A stretch of 64,000 bases of DNA from Cytophagaceae bacterium (GTDB lineage Bacteria; Bacteroidota; Bacteroidia; Cytophagales; JAIYAX01). A program made the position numbers and the translations under genes. A model generated the notes under the pieces. The model saw only the letters and a list, made by a program, of their open reading frames with translations, did not search any database and was not told the DNA's origin. Position 1 is the stretch's first letter, and each line of letters begins with the position of its first letter. The DNA is taken from the NCBI GenBank assembly GCA_027488815.1, contig JAIYAX010000012.1, positions 434,001 to 498,000 on the forward strand, read 5' to 3'. Positions 1-9,323 of this stretch are shown piece by piece.

Positions 1-690
1 TTTGCGCATTTTGGTCGCCACAGTCTTTACCGTATGGAATACCTCCAAAATATTGTTTCCATCCACCTGTATGGCCTCGATACCATATCCGATGCCTTTG
101 TCTACAAAACTTTTGCACCTAAACTGCTCATTGCTGGGAGTGGATAATCCATATCCATTTGCTTCTACAATAAAGATGACCGGCAATTCCCAAACAGCAG
201 CCACATTTAATGCTTCGTGAAAATCGCCTTCGCTGGCACCGCCATCACCACTGAAAGCTACGCTAATCTTTTTTTCATTTTTAAGAACATGTGCAAGGGC
301 AATACCGTCAGCGACGGCCATCTGTGGGCCTAAATGTGAAATCATCCCGACGATATGATGCTCATTGGTACCAAAGTGAAAGGAGCGGTCACGACCTTTC
401 GTAAACCCGTGCAATTTGCCTTGCCATTGGGCAAACAGTCGGTCAAGTGGGAGTTTGCGTGCCGTAAATATCCCCAAATTACGATGGAGAGGAAGAATGT
501 ATTCGTCAGGCTCCATAGCCATCGTTAGACCAACTGAGATCGCTTCCTGTCCAATACCGGAGAACCACTTAGACACTTTGCCTTGCCGGAGAAGAATAAG
601 CATCTTCTCTTCGATAAGTCTGGGTTTGACGAGCTCAGTGTATAAATGGATCAGCGTTTGATCATCGTAATTTCTCCTGTTAAATTGCAT
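1..690 (-). CDS. Thiamine-dependent 2-oxoacid dehydrogenase E1, alpha part (3' end outside window)
   Basis: The first 230 codons of a thiamine diphosphate-dependent E1 component are present, starting at the ATG at 690; the reading frame is open to the window edge. E1 decarboxylates a pyruvate or branched-chain 2-oxoacid and passes the acyl group to the lipoyl domain of E2. The TPP/Mg motif is intact (GDGGASEGDFHEAL, followed by the conserved EANGYG), as is the upstream RSFHFG / GMISHLGPQ segment of the alpha subunit. In many Bacteroidota this E1 is a single fused alpha-beta chain of roughly 650 residues, and the N-terminal sequence here resembles that type, but the beta half would lie outside the window. 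It is transcribed divergently from ispF. The substrate (pyruvate versus branched-chain) cannot be settled from this part. Confidence 0.88.
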   Translation of the reverse strand, partial: MQFNRRNYDDQTLIHLYTELVKPRLIEEKMLILLRQGKVSKWFSGIGQEAISVGLTMAMEPDEYILPLHRNLGIFTARKLPLDRLFAQWQGKLHGFTKGRDRSFHFGTNEHHIVGMISHLGPQMAVADGIALAHVLKNEKKISVAFSGDGGASEGDFHEALNVAAVWELPVIFIVEANGYGLSTPSNEQFRCKSFVDKGIGYGIEAIQVDGNNILEVFHTVKTVATKMRK

Positions 691-707
691 GAGGTATCAA
701 TATCCTG

Positions 708-715
708 CAAAAATA
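708..715 (-). promoter_or_regulatory. Putative -7 box of the E1 gene (TATTTTTG)
   Basis: Read on the minus strand this is TATTTTTG, a perfect match to the Bacteroidota primary-sigma -7 element TAnnTTTG, 17 bases upstream of the E1 start codon. No TTG was found at the expected -33 spacing, so the call rests on one element. Confidence 0.35.
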
Positions 716-792
716 CGCTTTCAACCAGAACTATTGGTATACATTAACTAATGCTTGATGGCTTATTTGAGCAGTTTTTGCAGTTTTACCAC

Positions 793-1272
793 ATGGATAT
801 CAGAGTAGGATTTGGATTTGACGTACACCAGATAGCAGTTGACCGACCTCTGTGGCTGGGAGGGATTAAGGTTAAGGATGAGCAAGGATTATTAGGCCAT
901 TCCGATGCAGATGTGCTTTTGCATGCCATCTGTGATGCATTACTTGGAGCGGCAGGGCTAAGAGATATCGGTCATTACTTTCCCAATACGGATGAAAACT
1001 GGAAGGGAGCTGACTCAAAGCAACTACTGGCAAAGGTATGTTCATTGATCAGAGAACAAGGTTGGGAAATTTGCAATATCGATGCGACTCTGGTGATGGA
1101 AAAACCCAAGATCAGTTCCCATATTGATGAAATGAAGTTAGTGATGTCCCAATGTGTGGGGATTGAAATTTCCAGAATTGCAATCAAAGCAACTACCAAT
1201 GAGAAGTTGGGATATGTTGGAGCCTTGCAAGGAGCAGATGCCTATGCGGTTGCATTGATTTTCAGGCAATAG
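793..1272 (+). CDS. ispF: 2-C-methyl-D-erythritol 2,4-cyclodiphosphate synthase
   Basis: IspF cyclises CDP-methylerythritol 2-phosphate to methylerythritol 2,4-cyclodiphosphate with loss of CMP, in the cytosolic MEP isoprenoid pathway. The zinc ligands are visible as D10 and H12 (GFDVHQ) and H44 (DADVLLHAICDAL), and the C-terminal family signature TTNEKLGYVGALQG is present. I place the start at the ATG at 793, giving 159 residues, the family's usual size. The frame is open further upstream to 751, but those 14 residues are not conserved in type. The gene is followed after two bases by mnmD, so the two are probably co-transcribed. Confidence 0.96.
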   Translation: MDIRVGFGFDVHQIAVDRPLWLGGIKVKDEQGLLGHSDADVLLHAICDALLGAAGLRDIGHYFPNTDENWKGADSKQLLAKVCSLIREQGWEICNIDATLVMEKPKISSHIDEMKLVMSQCVGIEISRIAIKATTNEKLGYVGALQGADAYAVALIFRQ

Positions 1273-1274
1273 GT

Positions 1275-1985
1275 ATGTCAGACGGGTCTCCAAGGTATCA
1301 CCTCATTACTACTCGTGATCAATCACATAGTGTATTCCTACCTGAGTTAAATGAACATTACCACAGTATCCACGGGGCCTTAACTGAAGCCAGACATGTA
1401 TTTATCAAAAATGGGTTGGATGCCTATCATCTGGAACATGGTTTCAACGAGTATCGTGTATTGGAGCTTGGATTTGGGACCGGCTTAAATGCATTGCTTG
1501 CAATGGGCTGGGCAGAAGAGCATAAGACTAGAATAACGTACACCACATTAGAGAGGTATCCATTGCCTGTTGAACTAGTAAGTGAGCTCAACTATGCCAA
1601 TAGGATGGAGGAAAATTTGCGTGGGGATTGGAAACATTGGTTTAACCAGATACATGAGGCTGATTGGAACAAATCAGAGAGTATAAACCCATGGTTTGTA
1701 TTGGAGAAGCACAAGTTGGATGCGCTTGAATTTACTAAGCTAAAACAATGTGCAGCCGCAGTTGATGTTATTTTTTTTGATGCATTTGCGCCAAATAAAC
1801 AATCGGAGCTTTGGGATATAGCTGTATTTAAGACGTTTTATGAACTGTGTAAACCAGGTTCTTTCCTTGTGACTTATTGTGCTCAGGGGCAGTTTAGAAG
1901 GAATTTAAAGGAAGCAGGATTTGTAAGTATACGATTGGAGGGTCCGCCCGGTAAGCGTGAAATGACCCGTGGGCTGAGACCATAA
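1275..1985 (+). CDS. mnmD: tRNA 5-methylaminomethyl-2-thiouridine methyltransferase MnmD
   Basis: This is a stand-alone version of the N-terminal methyltransferase domain of MnmC. MnmD uses S-adenosylmethionine to convert aminomethyl-uridine at the wobble position of certain tRNAs into the methylaminomethyl form. The SAM-binding loop LELGFGTGLNALL lies near residues 63-75, the acidic FFDAFAPNKQSELW segment follows near residue 167, and the C-terminal GPPGKREMTRG signature of the family is present. At 236 residues it lacks the FAD-dependent oxidase half of the E. coli bifunctional enzyme, which is the normal arrangement in Bacteroidota. It starts two bases after ispF. Confidence 0.92.
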   Translation: MSDGSPRYHLITTRDQSHSVFLPELNEHYHSIHGALTEARHVFIKNGLDAYHLEHGFNEYRVLELGFGTGLNALLAMGWAEEHKTRITYTTLERYPLPVELVSELNYANRMEENLRGDWKHWFNQIHEADWNKSESINPWFVLEKHKLDALEFTKLKQCAAAVDVIFFDAFAPNKQSELWDIAVFKTFYELCKPGSFLVTYCAQGQFRRNLKEAGFVSIRLEGPPGKREMTRGLRP

Positions 1986-1989
1986 TGCC

Positions 1990-2026
1990 GCCAAATCATC
2001 TTTGGCAAACTACGGCAAATGCCGTA
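1990..2026. other. Two consecutive small hairpins after mnmD
   Basis: GCCAAA-TCATC-TTTGGC (1990-2006) and TACGGC-AAAT-GCCGTA (2011-2026) are perfect 6-bp inverted repeats lying back to back directly after the mnmD stop. Neither is followed by a T-run, so they are not a standard intrinsic terminator; RNA 3'-end protection or a binding site are possible. The rest of the gap to 2150 shows no gene. Confidence 0.35.
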
Positions 2027-2149
2027 TAAACGGTTGATAAAAGTGATCAGTGAAAAAAAATATAGAAGCATTTGTTTTGTTTTTGATTGAACATTTTGCG
2101 ACCTTCACCATTGGTTTTACTTAACTACTCACTTTAATTTAACTACAGC

Positions 2150-5100
2150 ATGAGAAAAATTTTTACTCCCTTTGGGGCTATTGCGCTGATAATCTTCGCC
2201 TTTGCAGCCCCAAAACTCGCAGCACAGCCGGCGAACAACTTGATTTGTAATGCCACTGCCCTTACCCTGGGCACCCCTGCGACAGGCACCAACCTAGGTG
2301 CAACAACAACTGGTTCACCTGCAATACCAACCGGCACTTGTTGGACAGATGGACCCGGAACACCACCCGTGGGTACCAATCAGAAAGATGTATGGTTCTC
2401 CTTTGTTGCTCCTGCACAAACAGCAGGAGTTCTCAGAATTACCACTACCGCTGGAGGTATGACAGACTCACAAATTCAAGTTTGGCGTTCAACACCGGCT
2501 TCTTCGTGTACAGGAACACTGGCAGTAGTAGTGGGAGGATGTAATGATGATATTTCTGGTACAAACTTCATGTCTCAGGTAAACATCAATGTAGCTAATT
2601 TGAATGCCGGTGAAACCTATTTCGTTCAAGTGGATGGCTGGGATGGAGACTCTGGAACTTTTGGAATTACGGCCTCTTTTGTGCAACCACCTCCTCCATT
2701 GAATTACCCTGCGGCTATTGCACAGAATTTAGTTACTAACTACACTGATCTTGGCACAAATGGTAGCGTAATCACAGTAGCAAACAATGACAATGCCACA
2801 TCAGCTGCTCAACCCATCGGTTTTACTTTCAGCTTTGACAATGCCAACTATACCCAGTTCCGTTTGAACACCAATGGCTTCATCAAGCTGGGAGCTCTTG
2901 CGCCTTCAACCGATACCCTTTTCCGTAGGTATGGCAATGGACTTGCCAATACTGCTGGTGAAATAGGAGGGGCACTTTTCCGTGGTACAACCGGCGACTC
3001 TGCGATTATTGCTGCTTATGGTCATGACTTGCATGAAGGCTTGGGTGGCCCGGCAGAATTTAGAGTTCAAACTTCAGGAACAGCTCCTAACAGGATTTGT
3101 GTGATTCAGTTTAAGAATTTGAAAGATAAGCCGACTATATCTGGCGGAGCCGACATCGCAGTAGGACTAGCTTTGCCAAACTACTACGCCAACATGAGGT
3201 TTCAGATTAAATTGTATGAAACTTCAAACAGAATTGAATTGGTTTATGACACATTTACGGTAGCAAGCCCTGCACCAGCAAATGTTATAAAAACTGTAGA
3301 GATTGGCATTGTAGGCAGAAATGCTACCGCTGATCAAATCCGTTTTGTTCAAAAAATATCCGCAGGTGCTTGGAGTGTAGCTAGCTTTCAGACCTCTACA
3401 ACCCAAAACATCTTTAATATGAGACCTGCAGGTGGGTATCCTGACGTCCCGGGTAGAACCTTCCGCTTCAATCAGATTAAAGCAAATGACCTAGGAGTAA
3501 GAGGTATCTATAGTTTGGGAAGATTGCCAAGGCCACAAGGTAATCCGGTGGCTACACAAGCAGCCATTACGAATGCAGGTTTGAATACTCAGACAGCCGT
3601 AACTGTTACCTTGCAAATCACCGGAGCAAACTCCTTTACAAACACAAAAACCATTGCAAATCTAGCCCCAAATGCTTCAACAGTTGTTCAGTTTGATAGT
3701 TTTGCTTCAACAACAAACGGAACAAACAACATCCGTGTTTTTGTCAATGCTGATGATAACCGTGATAACGACACTCTGTTGTACAGTCAGCAAGTGAATG
3801 CTGATACTTACAGCTATGCGAGGGTAGGTCAGCCTGCAATAAGCGCAACAGGAGCAACTTCAGGTGGAACAGGTCTGTTTTCAAACCGTTATGTGGCAAG
3901 TGCGCCTGCTTTAATCAATAAGGTGAGGGTATTTATTTTCAATACAGCTCCAAACGTCGGACAAACAGTCTATGGAGTGGTTACCAATGCACAAGGGGTC
4001 ATTTTAGGACAATCAGCCAATCGTGTATTACAAACTACAGATTTAGGTACGTATGTTGAGTTCACCATAAACTACTCTACATTCCCATTACCTTTCTTCA
4101 CCAATTCAGCTTTCTTCGTGGGTATGGTGCATAACTCAACAGGTGTACAAGCGTTCCCTATGTCCAATATTGTTGAAAACCCTTCAAGATTGGGCCCTGC
4201 TGTAAGTTATTTCAATGGTGTAGGCGGTACGCCTTCTGCAATTGGAGATGACAGAGTTTGGATGATCGAGGCTGTTACAGTTGACCCAACTGCTCCTAAT
4301 CAGATAAGTACGTTCAATCTATTGACCCCTGCTAATAATGCAACAGTTTCATTACAAGGACAGGATACAACTACTGCTACTATTCGTTGGAGAAGAGCAG
4401 TTGATGGAGGAGGATTATCAGTTGGTTATCAGTGGCTTGCGGCTGTAGGAGCAGACTTTAACGCACCGGCCATCACTTTGCCATCCAACAATGGTGGAGC
4501 TGATACAACACTTACTGTGCGTTATGTGACAATAGATGACCAATTGGATGCCCTTGGCTTTACCACCATAAGCTGCTCAACTGATATTCCTTTGGACTGG
4601 ACAGTTCGTGCAATTGCAGGTGCCAACTTCAGATTTGCTTCTGATACATTTGGAATTAACTTCAGACGCTGCGGACTACTTTATACACTATGTACTCCTG
4701 GCAATGCAGCCAACACCAATGACTTTATTGATAGTGTATCAATAACCGGAGCACTTGGTACTTTTATTAGGTTTAAATCTGGCAGAAATTTGCCTTCCCA
4801 ATACCGCAATTGGTATGACACTACAGCTTTTGGTTTGGTCATGTTATCTGGACAAACTCAGCAGTTCCGGGTGCGAATGGGTACTTTACCTGCCGGTCAG
4901 GGCCCATTCACGCACCAAGCTATTGCTTTTGTGGATTGGAACAAAAACAATCGCTTTGATGAAGCAAACGGACGCTTTACTACAGATACGTTGCCAAGTA
5001 CTTCAACGACCGGTGCATTGCTTACTGGTAACATTACAGTTCCTGTCGGTACTCAAACAGGTGCTTATCGTTTAAGAATTGTTGGTGGTGATGTTACCGG

Positions 5101-5440
5101 ATTGCTAACTTCTTGTGCCGTTGATTTTGGTGATGTGGAAGATTATAAACTTTTCGTTGATCCTACTGGTATCAGTATTTCTGAATGGACAGAAGGCGAA
5201 GTTGAACTCTTCCCGAACCCAGCCAGTGGTTTTGTAAACATCCACTTTGCTTTTGAGAAACCAACTGACGTTCAATTGGCTGTATTTAGTTCGGTTGGTG
5301 CTCGAGTACTTGTTCAGAATGAAAAAGGAATGACAAGCAACCAAGTCAATCTAAATATTGCAGGACTTGCAAAAGGAGTATACATGGTGCGTATGACTAC
5401 CGCCGAAGGTGTACTTAGCCGCAGACTTGTGATCGAGTAA
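2150..5440 (+). CDS. Large secreted multidomain GEVED protein with T9SS sorting domain (paralogue 1)
   Basis: An exported protein of 1096 residues. A signal peptide covers about residues 1-25 (ending LAAQ). By comparison with the two downstream paralogues the modules are: a pre-peptidase-like beta domain (about 27-182, with DVWFSFVAP and CNDDISG), a beta-sandwich with YTDLGTNG and NTNGFIKLG (183-440), a CARDB-like plus jelly-roll unit (443-712), an Fn3-like segment (714-838), a GEVED domain (about 841-1005, with DWNKNNRFDEA and GDVEDYKL), and a type A sorting domain (1018-1096, LFPNPASG to RRLVIE). Export across the outer membrane by the T9SS and cleavage of the tail are inferred from that C-terminus. 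GEVED proteins are often adhesive; the ligand here is unknown. A terminator follows, so the gene is probably transcribed alone. Confidence 0.88.
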   Translation: MRKIFTPFGAIALIIFAFAAPKLAAQPANNLICNATALTLGTPATGTNLGATTTGSPAIPTGTCWTDGPGTPPVGTNQKDVWFSFVAPAQTAGVLRITTTAGGMTDSQIQVWRSTPASSCTGTLAVVVGGCNDDISGTNFMSQVNINVANLNAGETYFVQVDGWDGDSGTFGITASFVQPPPPLNYPAAIAQNLVTNYTDLGTNGSVITVANNDNATSAAQPIGFTFSFDNANYTQFRLNTNGFIKLGALAPSTDTLFRRYGNGLANTAGEIGGALFRGTTGDSAIIAAYGHDLHEGLGGPAEFRVQTSGTAPNRICVIQFKNLKDKPTISGGADIAVGLALPNYYANMRFQIKLYETSNRIELVYDTFTVASPAPANVIKTVEIGIVGRNATADQIRFVQKISAGAWSVASFQTSTTQNIFNMRPAGGYPDVPGRTFRFNQIKANDLGVRGIYSLGRLPRPQGNPVATQAAITNAGLNTQTAVTVTLQITGANSFTNTKTIANLAPNASTVVQFDSFASTTNGTNNIRVFVNADDNRDNDTLLYSQQVNADTYSYARVGQPAISATGATSGGTGLFSNRYVASAPALINKVRVFIFNTAPNVGQTVYGVVTNAQGVILGQSANRVLQTTDLGTYVEFTINYSTFPLPFFTNSAFFVGMVHNSTGVQAFPMSNIVENPSRLGPAVSYFNGVGGTPSAIGDDRVWMIEAVTVDPTAPNQISTFNLLTPANNATVSLQGQDTTTATIRWRRAVDGGGLSVGYQWLAAVGADFNAPAITLPSNNGGADTTLTVRYVTIDDQLDALGFTTISCSTDIPLDWTVRAIAGANFRFASDTFGINFRRCGLLYTLCTPGNAANTNDFIDSVSITGALGTFIRFKSGRNLPSQYRNWYDTTAFGLVMLSGQTQQFRVRMGTLPAGQGPFTHQAIAFVDWNKNNRFDEANGRFTTDTLPSTSTTGALLTGNITVPVGTQTGAYRLRIVGGDVTGLLTSCAVDFGDVEDYKLFVDPTGISISEWTEGEVELFPNPASGFVNIHFAFEKPTDVQLAVFSSVGARVLVQNEKGMTSNQVNLNIAGLAKGVYMVRMTTAEGVLSRRLVIE

Positions 5441-5460
5441 TTAAGCTAAACCTATGACCG

Positions 5461-5497
5461 AGGGGCCGGAGCTTTGCTTCGGCCCTTTTGTTTTTTT
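5461..5497 (+). terminator. Intrinsic terminator after GEVED paralogue 1
   Basis: The stem GGCCGGAGC / GCTTCGGCC with a TTT loop is extended by weaker pairs and followed by a run of T (5486-5497). It lies 20 bases after the stop codon. Confidence 0.85.
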
Positions 5498-5548
5498 GTA
5501 CCAAAAGCCAATATTTTGTTCCATTTCCTACCGTTCACCAAATTTTTT

Positions 5549-5579
5549 TTGGACTTAGTGAATGGTGCTGTTAGTTTTG
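5549..5579 (+). promoter_or_regulatory. Bacteroidota-type promoter of GEVED paralogue 2
   Basis: TTG at 5549-5551 and TAGTTTTG at 5572-5579 are separated by 20 bases, a full match to the TTG / TAnnTTTG promoter used by the Bacteroidota primary sigma factor. The predicted start of transcription near 5583 leaves a leader of about 20 bases before the ATG at 5604. The promoter follows the terminator of the upstream gene. Confidence 0.62.
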
Positions 5580-5603
5580 CGGCTCACTATTTTGCAAAAC
5601 GTT

Positions 5604-8600
5604 ATGAAAAAAATTTACCTGCTTTCCCTATCGATCCTGCTTCTATCGGCAGCCTCGGTAAATGCACAGCTGAATTATCAGGTAAGTAATGCTACCAACA
5701 CCCTTGGTACATATACTGATCTTGGTACTTCCGGAACTGTAATCACCACAGCTAACCAGGACGATGCTAACTCAGCAGCTACTCCAATTGGATTTGCCTT
5801 CAGTTTTAATGGGCAAAACTTTAATGACTTTATCCTTAACACAAATGGATATATCAAACTTGGAACAGTAGCTCCCTCCAGTCCATCATTGTCTTACACA
5901 GGAGTTGCCCCAAACTTGTTAGGTCCAATTGAAAGCACAGATCCACTTGACGTCAACCTGATTGCGGGTTTTTGCCATGATCTTGAAGCTGGCCCAGGAG
6001 GTGCAGAGTACAGAATAGCAACTACAGGTACGGCTCCTAACAGGATAACTACGATACAATACAAAGGCGTTAGAGACAAAGCTGGTAACAACCCAAATGC
6101 TGTTTTCGCTGATGTCCAGTTTTCTAACATTCAGTTTCAAATCAGGCTATTTGAAACAACTAACCGTATTGAAGTTGTTTTTGGGCCATGGACAGCAACT
6201 ACAAATACTTCACAGTTTAAGGCCGCAGCAGCAGGTATAAAAGGTAGCTCGTACACCACAGGCAACTTTATATCGACAACTAAAGGTTCAGCGGCAGCGT
6301 TTTCAACTACAACATTTGTTTCTGCTGCTCCATTGGCAGGTAATCGTTTGAATTTTGGTAATCCCCCTGCTAGACCTGCACCTGATGCCGGAAGAACCCT
6401 TACCTTTATCCCCAATGTGGCCAATGACTTAGCCGTAACAGTGATAGAAGGTCTTGGAAGTGCTCCGGTTAACCTTACTTTCCCCCAGATTATTAGAGCC
6501 AGAGTGGCCAATATCGGAACAAACCCACAGACTAGTTTTTTTGTAAGGCTTAATATTTCAGGAGCAAATACAAGAGTTGACTCTGTTTTAGTAAATAACC
6601 TGGCTTCAGGTGCAGTGAATACAGTAGCCTTTAGCGCTTTCAATCCAACTACTCCAGGGGTAAACGTAATATCTGTAAGTGTACCAACAGACCAAAATCC
6701 TGCAAATAATTCAAGAACTATTGCACAAAGATTTAATACAAATGGTATTTACAGCTATTCTGATACAACAACGGCATTTGCAAGTTCATGGGGATTTAAC
6801 GGGTCTGTGATTGGAGCCATTAGAGTAACTGCAAGCAAACCAGTTGGTACAAATGTTACGCAAGTAGTTGGAGTTCGTCTCCCTATTACTGCAACTTCAG
6901 GGGCGACTGGTCGAATTTTAAGAGCTGTAGTTTGTGACAATACAGGCAATATCATTGGACAAGGCCCAGACTACACGGTACAAGCTGCTGATTTAGGTAC
7001 AACCCTGACTTTGAACTTCCCTAGTCCAGTCAATGTCGCTGATTCTACTTTCTTAGTCGGAATGTTTGCCGAAAGAATTACTGGTAGCCCAGGATGGTTC
7101 CCATTCACGTATCAAGCTGAAGTCCCCGGTAGAGCCGGTGCTTTTTATACTGTTCCTGCAACAGGTGGTGCACCATCTGAAAGGACAGATCTTGAGCGTC
7201 TTGCACTTGAGGCTGTTATCCAATCAGGAAACGTGCCTCCTGACTTGTCAGTTCTGACAGTGTTTGGTTCAGGAAGGATACCTCGTGGTTATGGAACCGA
7301 TAGCGTTCAAATGTTTGCCAGAGTTAGAAATTTGGTGGGACCGACTGCAACAAGCCTACCTGTGACGTTGACTGTAACCGGGGCTAACCCAAGATCCATT
7401 TCAACTAACATAGCTGTAAGTGCCGGAGCAACAGCTACCGTGACTTTCCCTGGTTATAAACCAACTGTTGCCGGATTTGATACTGTTAGAGTAAGTATTC
7501 CAAGCGATGGCAACAACAGCAACAATATTGCTACCTTCATTCAGCAGATTACTACTAAAGAATGGCATTACCATCAGGTAGGTTCCTCAGCAACCAGTTT
7601 CGTAGGTTTTAATACCACCAATGCCATAGATGATGAGTTGTTTTTAAATCGCTTTTTTCTAAATGACACAGCTTCGGCTTTTGTGACTAAAGTACTTGTG
7701 CAGATAGGAACAGGAGCGACCATTCCAGGCATTCGGATGAGAGGAGTTGTAAAAACAGCCTCAGGTGCTGTAGTTGGTCAGTCAGCTGAACGTGTGTTGA
7801 CTGCGGCAGATGCAGGAACTACTGTAGAGTTTAACATAGTTCGTGATCTTACTGCTGCGCCTTTTGGCCCTAACCAGGCGATTTTTGCTGGAGTAATGTA
7901 TAGCAAACCTACAGGTGCTGCTGCATTCCCAATTGGTTTCCAGACTGAAGATCCAATTCGACCTACTGGAACCCCTTCATTTAGGGCATCGGGTATAGCA
8001 GGAGCACCTAGTGCAGGTACAACGCCTTGGATTTACCAGATCACTGCAGAAGTTGTAAATGCGAATGCTCCAAATACCATCACAAACTTTGCTTTGGTAG
8101 CTCCAGCAAACAATACTTCGCTTACTCTTGTAGGACCAGCTGCAACTGCCGTAAATATTTCATGGAACGCAGCTACTGACCCGGCAGCTACAGGTCCTAT
8201 TTCATATACCTTCTTGTTGGATATTGCCGGTGGTTTTGGTCTTAGCAGTGCAACTCAGATACCCTCAAATGGTGGCGGGTTGAACCCATCTTTGACCCTC
8301 ACTTATGGCGCACTGGACTCTTTGCTTGAACTGTTCCAGGTACCTTCCGGAACTCCTTTCGCTTTTGAATGGTCAGTAGTGGCTAGCTCCGGTGCTAACT
8401 TTAGGTTCGCTTCTGATACCTTTACACTCACCCTTACCCGTGGATTGGTTCAGTTCCAATTGTGTACACCTTCATCAACCAACAACTCCAATGACTTTAT
8501 TAACAGCTTTGTATTGAATGGGGCTACGGCAACCAGTATAAACAGAGTAACTGGTAGAAATACACCAACACAGTACAGGAATTTGTACGACTCTACAAAT

Positions 8601-9224
8601 GTAAGTTTGCTACCTAACACGTCCTATCCATTTACCATTACCATGGGTATTGGAGGACCTGGTAATACCCTTGTAGGCGCATTTACCTATACAGGGTTTG
8701 CAATCATTGACTGGAACAATAACAATGGATTTAGCATAGTTGATGAAGGGCGCTCTACCAACACCGCTTCAGGTGATACCGTGTTGTTCCAGCCCGCAGT
8801 TTTGACAGGTTCAATTACAGTGCCACCAGGGCAGGCGAATGGACCATACAGAATGCGTGTGATTGCTGGAGATGTATCCGGTGTTATTCAGCCATGTCAG
8901 GTACAGTTTGGAGATGTAGAAGATTATAAGATCACTGTTGGTCCAATTGTGGGTATAAAGAGTGTTGAGAAATTTGAGAACAGTTTCTTTTTATTCCCCA
9001 ATCCTGCTCAGGACAAAGTGAGGTTAACCTATACTTATGACAAACCAAGCAACATGCAGCTTACTATTATGAATAGTGTAGGAGCTACAGTGTTTAGTCA
9101 GCAGTATTCTGATCTTATTGATGGTCAAATTGATTTATCAGTTGAGAATTTAACTTCAGGTGTTTACTTCGTCAGGGCAACAGTGGATGGAGTGAATACG
9201 ATACAAAAACTGATTGTAGAATAA
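5604..9224 (+). CDS. Large secreted multidomain GEVED protein with T9SS sorting domain (paralogue 2)
   Basis: I place the start at the ATG at 5604, which gives a clean signal peptide (about residues 1-22, ending VNAQ) and 1206 residues; the frame is open upstream to 5562 but runs into the promoter. It lacks the N-terminal pre-peptidase-like domain of its neighbours. Modules: beta-sandwich with YTDLGTSG and NTNGYIKLG (23-265), CARDB-like plus jelly-roll unit 1 (about 272-541), a second copy of that unit (about 542-818), an Fn3-like segment (820-945), a GEVED domain (948-1110, with DWNNNNGF and GDVEDYKI), and a type A sorting domain (1128-1206, LFPNPAQD to KLIVE). It is probably a secreted or surface-anchored T9SS substrate. 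Internal duplication of the CARDB/jelly-roll unit makes it the longest of the three. Confidence 0.87.
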   Translation: MKKIYLLSLSILLLSAASVNAQLNYQVSNATNTLGTYTDLGTSGTVITTANQDDANSAATPIGFAFSFNGQNFNDFILNTNGYIKLGTVAPSSPSLSYTGVAPNLLGPIESTDPLDVNLIAGFCHDLEAGPGGAEYRIATTGTAPNRITTIQYKGVRDKAGNNPNAVFADVQFSNIQFQIRLFETTNRIEVVFGPWTATTNTSQFKAAAAGIKGSSYTTGNFISTTKGSAAAFSTTTFVSAAPLAGNRLNFGNPPARPAPDAGRTLTFIPNVANDLAVTVIEGLGSAPVNLTFPQIIRARVANIGTNPQTSFFVRLNISGANTRVDSVLVNNLASGAVNTVAFSAFNPTTPGVNVISVSVPTDQNPANNSRTIAQRFNTNGIYSYSDTTTAFASSWGFNGSVIGAIRVTASKPVGTNVTQVVGVRLPITATSGATGRILRAVVCDNTGNIIGQGPDYTVQAADLGTTLTLNFPSPVNVADSTFLVGMFAERITGSPGWFPFTYQAEVPGRAGAFYTVPATGGAPSERTDLERLALEAVIQSGNVPPDLSVLTVFGSGRIPRGYGTDSVQMFARVRNLVGPTATSLPVTLTVTGANPRSISTNIAVSAGATATVTFPGYKPTVAGFDTVRVSIPSDGNNSNNIATFIQQITTKEWHYHQVGSSATSFVGFNTTNAIDDELFLNRFFLNDTASAFVTKVLVQIGTGATIPGIRMRGVVKTASGAVVGQSAERVLTAADAGTTVEFNIVRDLTAAPFGPNQAIFAGVMYSKPTGAAAFPIGFQTEDPIRPTGTPSFRASGIAGAPSAGTTPWIYQITAEVVNANAPNTITNFALVAPANNTSLTLVGPAATAVNISWNAATDPAATGPISYTFLLDIAGGFGLSSATQIPSNGGGLNPSLTLTYGALDSLLELFQVPSGTPFAFEWSVVASSGANFRFASDTFTLTLTRGLVQFQLCTPSSTNNSNDFINSFVLNGATATSINRVTGRNTPTQYRNLYDSTNVSLLPNTSYPFTITMGIGGPGNTLVGAFTYTGFAIIDWNNNNGFSIVDEGRSTNTASGDTVLFQPAVLTGSITVPPGQANGPYRMRVIAGDVSGVIQPCQVQFGDVEDYKITVGPIVGIKSVEKFENSFFLFPNPAQDKVRLTYTYDKPSNMQLTIMNSVGATVFSQQYSDLIDGQIDLSVENLTSGVYFVRATVDGVNTIQKLIVE

Positions 9225-9242
9225 ATAGTATTGCTTTCATTT

Positions 9243-9274
9243 AAAAAGGGGGGCCTAAAAGCCCTCCTTTTTTT
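9243..9274 (+). terminator. Intrinsic terminator after GEVED paralogue 2
   Basis: The stem AAAGGGGGGC / GCCCTCCTTT, with one G-T pair and a CTAAAA loop, is followed by a T-run. Confidence 0.85.
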
Positions 9275-9323
9275 ATTTCTTTGCTTTGAATTCAATCATT
9301 TTTAGACTTCAAAATCAAGAATC

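Noticed and set aside
2143-2379. Open frames antisense to the first GEVED gene and similar long antisense frames (for example 6137-6643)
   Set aside because: They lie wholly inside genes with signal peptides and clear domain matches; their translations show no recognisable domain and follow from codon bias of the real genes.
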